Origin: Acidimicrobiaceae bacterium
GTDB taxonomy: Bacteria; Actinomycetota; Acidimicrobiia; Acidimicrobiales; RAAP-2
DNA: 64,000 nucleotides
Assembly (NCBI GenBank): GCA_003162395.1
Contig: PMON01000004.1
Coordinates: 24,711-88,710, forward strand
Direction: 5' to 3'
The notes under the pieces are model-generated. The model ran no database searches, was not told the origin of the DNA, and saw nothing but the letters and a program-made list of their open reading frames with translations. Position numbers and translations under genes: made by a program. Each line of letters opens with the position of its first letter. Within the stretch, counting starts at the first letter, position 1. Shown here piece by piece: positions 60,076-64,000 of this stretch.

Positions 60076-60890
60076 GACCGCGCCCAGGCTTCCACGACTG
60101 TACGCAGGTTAGCTCGACGCTCTGCCAGCCAGGCACCGATCGCCAGACGCCTCTGAGCCGGGGATCCCCACTCAGCGCCGATTGGGACCTGACTCACCGC
60201 CGTCAGAAGGTCGGCATCACTGAGACTCTCGATCCGTCGCAGAGGGACGTCGACAAGGTTCACGTCTCGTCCGACGGTTTCGTCAACGCCAGGGATTGGC
60301 GCGACCACCATCTGGATCGGAAGACTCGCCCTGCCGTCGTTGAACCACTCTCCGTGGTCGATCGTGTACACGCGGCCGTTCTGCACGCCAACGAGCAGCT
60401 GCTGATCCGCCATACCGAGCCACGTCTGGAAAACGACGGTCACCGCCCGCGACTGCGGATCGATCGAGTCTGGCTTGAAGGAGCCGTTTGCCAACAGCGG
60501 CTGCAGGTCCTTGCTGTTGATTACTCCGTGGACGTGTTCGATTCCGCAGAAGACGCCGACAAGTCGCTGAATCACGGCATTTGATGCGAAGCACTCCGGT
60601 GTCACACGAATGATGCGTGCATTCGGACCAGCGCCGACCTCGTGTGCCAGTCGACCCGCGATCAGCTCAGACACCAAGCCCTGCTGCGCCCTGGCCTTCA
60701 CCCAGTAGGACTTGCCGTCTACGCCTAGAAACGCGTTGGGCTCGGCATGCGTGCCGGTTGCGGCGGCAAGGTCATCCCTGGTCGTGATCGCCTCAACGAC
60801 GGTGTAGCCCTTCGCGTCAAGGACACCGAGTGCTTCGGTCGATTCCCAGATTGTCATCGCGATCCAATCAGCGATCTGGTCGCTGTTCAC
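60072..60890 (-). CDS. HipA-like kinase domain protein
   Basis: The 272-residue protein resembles the short HipA-like kinases: FLGVDGKSYWVKARAQQGLV with ATP lysine K65, SELIAGRLAHEVG with the pairing Glu E75, and VYTIDHGEWF with the metal Asp D178. The catalytic loop, usually D-x-x-x-x-N before that block, reads GMADQQLLVG. It keeps D162 but the Asn is not obvious, so kinase activity may be weak or altered. HipA proteins phosphorylate GltX or other translation factors as toxins. The GTG start lies 4 bp after the stop of the upstream 363-residue gene, and its own stop overlaps the DUF3037 start. Confidence 0.7.
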   Translation of the reverse strand: MNSDQIADWIAMTIWESTEALGVLDAKGYTVVEAITTRDDLAAATGTHAEPNAFLGVDGKSYWVKARAQQGLVSELIAGRLAHEVGAGPNARIIRVTPECFASNAVIQRLVGVFCGIEHVHGVINSKDLQPLLANGSFKPDSIDPQSRAVTVVFQTWLGMADQQLLVGVQNGRVYTIDHGEWFNDGRASLPIQMVVAPIPGVDETVGRDVNLVDVPLRRIESLSDADLLTAVSQVPIGAEWGSPAQRRLAIGAWLAERRANLRTVVEAWARS

Positions 60891-60894
60891 GCCA

Positions 60895-61986
60895 TCAGAA
60901 CGGCTCCTCGGGCGCGCTCACCGGCAGGTAAATGCCTCGTCCGAGGAACCAGCAGACGACGACCGGTTCCTGCGACTCTGGACGGAACATCAAGCTCGCA
61001 CGCTGGTCGACCGTCTTGGCTTTGAGCAGGGCGTCCAGAGCTTCCTCGCTCGGATTGATCGCATTCTTGAACTCCTCGCCCTGGCGCCTCCAGCTCCACC
61101 CGGGCCGCTCCTTGGCGAGCCGCTCGTCGCGATAGGCACCCAATGACGTGTGAAGCAGGCCAGCCTGAAGTGCCTTGCGAAGTCGTAGCGAGCCATTATC
61201 TGCTACCCACGCAGTCGCCTCCGCGAGCTCCTTCTTGCGGGCGCTGCTCGCGCCGGCCACGCGGCGCCCCTCGTCGATGGTCGGCCAGGTCTTGGGGATC
61301 AGACTCATTAGCTGTCCCCGTAGCTCGTCGGTCATCTCGACCGCGACGGTGATCTCATCGACGACTGCCTGCAGTCGATCACGAGCGGCTTCGACCTCGC
61401 TCCGCACGTCGGCCTCGGTAGCAGGAAGATCGTTCATGACCGAGTTCGCTGCGTCCAGCACGTCGTGTGCGGACTGCAACCCCACTGACGTCGTCCATTC
61501 GCGCCATGCTGCGACGAGTGCCGCGAATTCGCGAGACTCGGCGGAGTCGGATCCCAGTGCTGCCTCACGCCGCGTGCTCTCGATCGTCAGCAACTCGTCC
61601 AGCGGGAGGTAGCGATCGAATACACCTGCGGTATCGGTGCCGCCATAGGACACCAACAACTCCGGGCCCGTCCACACCGGCGGCGTCGTGTCGAACCCGA
61701 AGTCGTCCACGTTGGTCGGAGCGCGGTTCACGATCTCCACGAGGATCTCTCGGCCAATCACCAACTCGGCGCCAACGACCGTCGGTGGACCATCGCCATA
61801 GCCAGAGGCTTCCGAGTAAACGGGTTGAGGATCTAGCTCGAAGAATTTCGACCACTCGCGTGATCCAGGCTCCAGATATCGGTAGTCCAGGGTCGCGGAG
61901 GTTTCTCCTTGACGGACTGCGTCGAGCAAGCCCAGCTCGCTGAGTCGGACCAGAACACGCGCATACGGCGCGCTGAAGTTATCCAC
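60895..61986 (-). CDS. Unknown 363-residue protein, first gene of HipA-like operon
   Basis: I do not recognise the family. The N-terminus (FSAPYARVLVRLSELGLLDA) looks like a winged helix. A beta-rich middle follows (TVVGAELVIGREILVEIVNR), then a helical segment with coiled-coil character at about 190-230 (ATEADVRSEVEAARDRLQAV), and a C-terminal block (RASLMFRPESQEPVVVCWFL, then GRGIYLPVSAPEEPF). The GTG start has AAGGAGG upstream. A CCTCA-C-TGAGG palindrome at 62013-62023 in the leader could be an operator. It is co-transcribed with the HipA-like and DUF3037 genes; a regulator or sensor role is inferred only from the DNA-binding-like start. Confidence 0.65.
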   Translation of the reverse strand: MDNFSAPYARVLVRLSELGLLDAVRQGETSATLDYRYLEPGSREWSKFFELDPQPVYSEASGYGDGPPTVVGAELVIGREILVEIVNRAPTNVDDFGFDTTPPVWTGPELLVSYGGTDTAGVFDRYLPLDELLTIESTRREAALGSDSAESREFAALVAAWREWTTSVGLQSAHDVLDAANSVMNDLPATEADVRSEVEAARDRLQAVVDEITVAVEMTDELRGQLMSLIPKTWPTIDEGRRVAGASSARKKELAEATAWVADNGSLRLRKALQAGLLHTSLGAYRDERLAKERPGWSWRRQGEEFKNAINPSEEALDALLKAKTVDQRASLMFRPESQEPVVVCWFLGRGIYLPVSAPEEPF

Positions 61987-62061
61987 GTCGGCCTCCTTGG
62001 CTTCCGTACCGGCCTCACTGAGGTCGGCTAAGTCAAACGCCTACGAGGACCCCTCGCAGGC

Positions 62062-62083
62062 CGTCGTGGCACCTGCCACGACG
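62062..62083 (-). terminator. Hairpin after the restriction-modification operon
   Basis: CGTCGTGGCA-CC-TGCCACGACG is a perfect 10-bp inverted repeat, about 65 bp downstream of the endonuclease stop. It separates the restriction-modification operon from the HipA-like operon. Because it is symmetrical it could also be a protein-binding site. Confidence 0.55.
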
Positions 62084-62148
62084 CACGTCACGCTATCAGG
62101 CGTTGTCGGCCAAGGTGTCGCGCTCGTGGTGGACGAGCGATTTAGCCG

Positions 62149-62988
62149 TTACTGCAGCAGGCCGAGGCGGCGAGCAGCATCCTCTAGGTCACTTCGGAAC
62201 TCTCCGAGGCCCGAGAGGGCATATAGACCATCAATCTGTCCCGAGGCGCGAAGCTCGTAGATGCGCCGCAGATCGCTGATCCTGCTCTTCCAGCCGATGC
62301 CATCAACTGCGGCCATCACGTATTGCACCGGCAGCCGCTTGTTGGCCATGTCCTCGATCTCCCTGACGGCATCGGTGAGCTTGGAGCCAGTCGAGTCGAA
62401 TCCTTTGGCCGCGACCACAATTCGCGCATCCGCGCCGCCACCAGGGATCGCAAGGTCACACGGGGCAGATGCACCGTTCCTCCCAATGAACCGAGTCCTT
62501 GTTGCGCACGCAAGACCTAGGTCGCGAGCGACTCGTTCGATTTCATCCTCGATCCGCCGCCCCGTCTCGCCCGCGTATGCGGCGGTCCTCCTCGTGCCAG
62601 CTCGTGCGACCAATACGTCTCCGAAGTCGTACGTGCGCTCCCGCTGTTCCTCAACCAGCCTCACGAGGTCGTACTTCTCGTCGAGCATCTCGACGATCTG
62701 AGCGGCCCGCTCCAGGGACAGACCATTCCAACCGGCGGTACCGAGGTGGTGTTTGAGCACGTTCTTCAACTTCTCTCGCGTTAGCCCGACTGCCAGTCCG
62801 AGGATCGGCACGGCTTCTGGCTCGGCAGCCACGAAAACTGCGAGAGTTTGGCGATCGACTTCGTCCAAGGTGGAGAGGCCCGCCGCTACATCTCGAATGC
62901 GCTCGCTCTCAGCGGTAGGGATCGTTGGATCGAATGGATCGCTCAATTGAGTGAGCGAAGCCACGTAGTCATCGAACGAGCCGATCAT
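62149..62988 (-). CDS. Putative type II restriction endonuclease (PD-(D/E)xK-like, DpnII-type)
   Basis: The 279-residue protein is coupled to an adenine methyltransferase. An N-terminal helical domain is followed by APCDLAIPGGGADARIVVAA and KGFDSTGSKLTDAVREIEDM, which fit a PD-(D/E)xK core with D178 and K195. The position two before the Lys is Ala (A193) rather than Asp/Glu, so the metal site is atypical; E210 may substitute. KGFxSTGSKxTD is a pattern known in DpnII/MboI-like enzymes. The recognition site is unknown. The ATG shares its A with the methyltransferase stop (TAATG). Confidence 0.65.
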   Translation of the reverse strand: MIGSFDDYVASLTQLSDPFDPTIPTAESERIRDVAAGLSTLDEVDRQTLAVFVAAEPEAVPILGLAVGLTREKLKNVLKHHLGTAGWNGLSLERAAQIVEMLDEKYDLVRLVEEQRERTYDFGDVLVARAGTRRTAAYAGETGRRIEDEIERVARDLGLACATRTRFIGRNGASAPCDLAIPGGGADARIVVAAKGFDSTGSKLTDAVREIEDMANKRLPVQYVMAAVDGIGWKSRISDLRRIYELRASGQIDGLYALSGLGEFRSDLEDAARRLGLLQ

Positions 62989-63974
62989 TAGCGGCCGATG
63001 AAGACGTATTCGACAGCCTGGCGTCTTGCTGCGGCGGAATGAGTGCCGAAGTGATACCGGTGATCGATCGTCCGGACTTCGACTTCATCCTTCACTGATC
63101 GGAGAAGCTTTGTGATGACCTCTGCCTCTGGCACAGCGTTTGAAGAGTACGACAAGACAATCGTCGAATCACGGAAGTGCTCGAACATCCTCTCAAGTGC
63201 ATCGACAATCGTGTGCTTGTAACTGAACGGTGTAAACCGCTTGACAAGTTTCTTGGTCATGGTGTCCTCCATGATCTCGACACCTCGCCAATAGACGCTC
63301 AGTCCTTCAAGAAAGTGGTAGCGCTTGATGTAACAGTTGTCATCTCGCGGAGGGGCATACGGTGGATCGAGGTACACAACGTCGTATCCTCGTGGATCAA
63401 CACTGAAGACGTCGGAGTGAGTCGCACGGCACTGGCGTCCGCTGTCAAAGACGATCCGGTTGTACTCGGCTGCCGCTTCGACAAAGTGTTCCCTAAGGGG
63501 GAGCCGGAGATCCCGACGTCCGTCGTCGTATCGCAATTGGGTGAAGGTAAATACACCACGTGGCTGCTTGCGAGCGGCCGCTAGCACGAGTGAGGCAATC
63601 GCGATCGAACGCTTTGTGCCCTTGAGAAGGTCAATATGAGACCAAGCCGAATCAAGAAAGGTGAGATCACTGCCGGTGAAGTAGAGGCCTTCGAATGTTC
63701 TGCTGATGAAGTCACGATCGTCTGCCGCTGGACCGATGATCCTCGCAACGTCGTTCTTGTTGAGAACTGTCTTCTGATTCGCAACGGCGGCACTCGCGAT
63801 GATGCCCGGGAACGCGAGGAAGTCATTCGACGTCACCGAGTACCCCATCGCTTTCATCGCGTAGGAGACAACTCCGCTACCGGAGAACGCGTCGAGTGCA
63901 GTATCTCCACCTACCTCGCCGAAGACTGCTGCGAGGTGAGGAATCAAGCGGTACTTCGAACCCATGTATCGCAA
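62988..63974 (-). CDS. DNA adenine N6-methyltransferase (D12 class)
   Basis: The 328-residue enzyme begins MRYMGSKYRLIPHLAAVF, the D12-class start, with SAM-binding DAFSGSGVVSYAMK in place of FxGxG and the catalytic DPPY at 203-206 in VVYLDPPYAPP. SYKHTIVDALERMFEHFRDS and VLSYSSNAVP fit the class. It methylates adenine in the site cut by the neighbouring nuclease. It is the first gene of the operon as far as seen. Its promoter would lie at or beyond the right edge, because only 26 bp remain. Confidence 0.92.
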   Translation of the reverse strand: MRYMGSKYRLIPHLAAVFGEVGGDTALDAFSGSGVVSYAMKAMGYSVTSNDFLAFPGIIASAAVANQKTVLNKNDVARIIGPAADDRDFISRTFEGLYFTGSDLTFLDSAWSHIDLLKGTKRSIAIASLVLAAARKQPRGVFTFTQLRYDDGRRDLRLPLREHFVEAAAEYNRIVFDSGRQCRATHSDVFSVDPRGYDVVYLDPPYAPPRDDNCYIKRYHFLEGLSVYWRGVEIMEDTMTKKLVKRFTPFSYKHTIVDALERMFEHFRDSTIVLSYSSNAVPEAEVITKLLRSVKDEVEVRTIDHRYHFGTHSAAARRQAVEYVFIGR

Positions 63975-64000
63975 ACGTGGGTATGAGGCAGATTTGAGGA

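Overview
The window is a high-GC stretch with very high G/C at third codon positions, frequent GTG starts and many GTGA/ATGA stop-start overlaps. Several small families that are mainly actinobacterial (DUF3040, DUF3151) are present, as is the usual actinobacterial MraZ, so the source is an actinomycete-type bacterium. Placement in the class Acidimicrobiia is only a guess. No rRNA gene, complete tRNA gene or CRISPR array was seen.

Left part (1-31.7 kb): chromosomal housekeeping. The 5' end of mraZ reads off the left edge, behind a TTGACA/TACTGT promoter with MraZ-type boxes spaced 10 bp apart. Behind it lie a lipoate-ligase-like gene, an HNH endonuclease, a short unknown gene, a ROK sugar kinase and a DUF3040 membrane protein, all on the minus strand. 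The core is a storage-glucan cluster at 5.3-18.9 kb: two alpha-glucan phosphorylases flank one reading frame that joins 4-alpha-glucanotransferase (MalQ) to branching enzyme (GlgB). Facing them is a debranching enzyme (GlgX) coupled to a 903-residue GH63-like glucosidase. Together they can build, trim and phosphorolyse glycogen, and the nearby ROK kinase could recycle free glucose. Next come an SDR dehydrogenase, a DUF2254 protein, nitronate monooxygenase, an acetyltransferase, MsrA, an ABC exporter pair, a CoA-transferase, a sulfatase, DUF3151 and a UbiE-like/UbiA-like pair.

Middle part (31.7-56.6 kb): secreted and accessory genes. A tandem duplication carries two exported SGNH-domain proteins. 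Each copy is followed by a transposase-like zinc-ribbon gene, intact in one copy and reduced to its 3' end in the other. Then follow a large S8-type peptidase that appears to lack its His motif, the TldD/TldE pair, a CocE-type hydrolase, two exported propeller or SGNH proteins, a GDSL esterase, a cyclase-ATPase-TPR protein and a beta-helix surface protein. Five genes show a TAGNNT element only 6-9 nt before the start codon, which suggests leaderless transcription.

Right part (56.6-64 kb): an island-like region. It holds an integrase N-terminal remnant, three copies of a roughly 100-bp repeat around a lipoprotein gene (two of them head to head), a three-gene operon (unknown 363 aa, HipA-like kinase, DUF3037) and a two-gene restriction-modification system at the right edge. 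The three-gene operon beside the restriction-modification system is the best candidate for an undescribed system.
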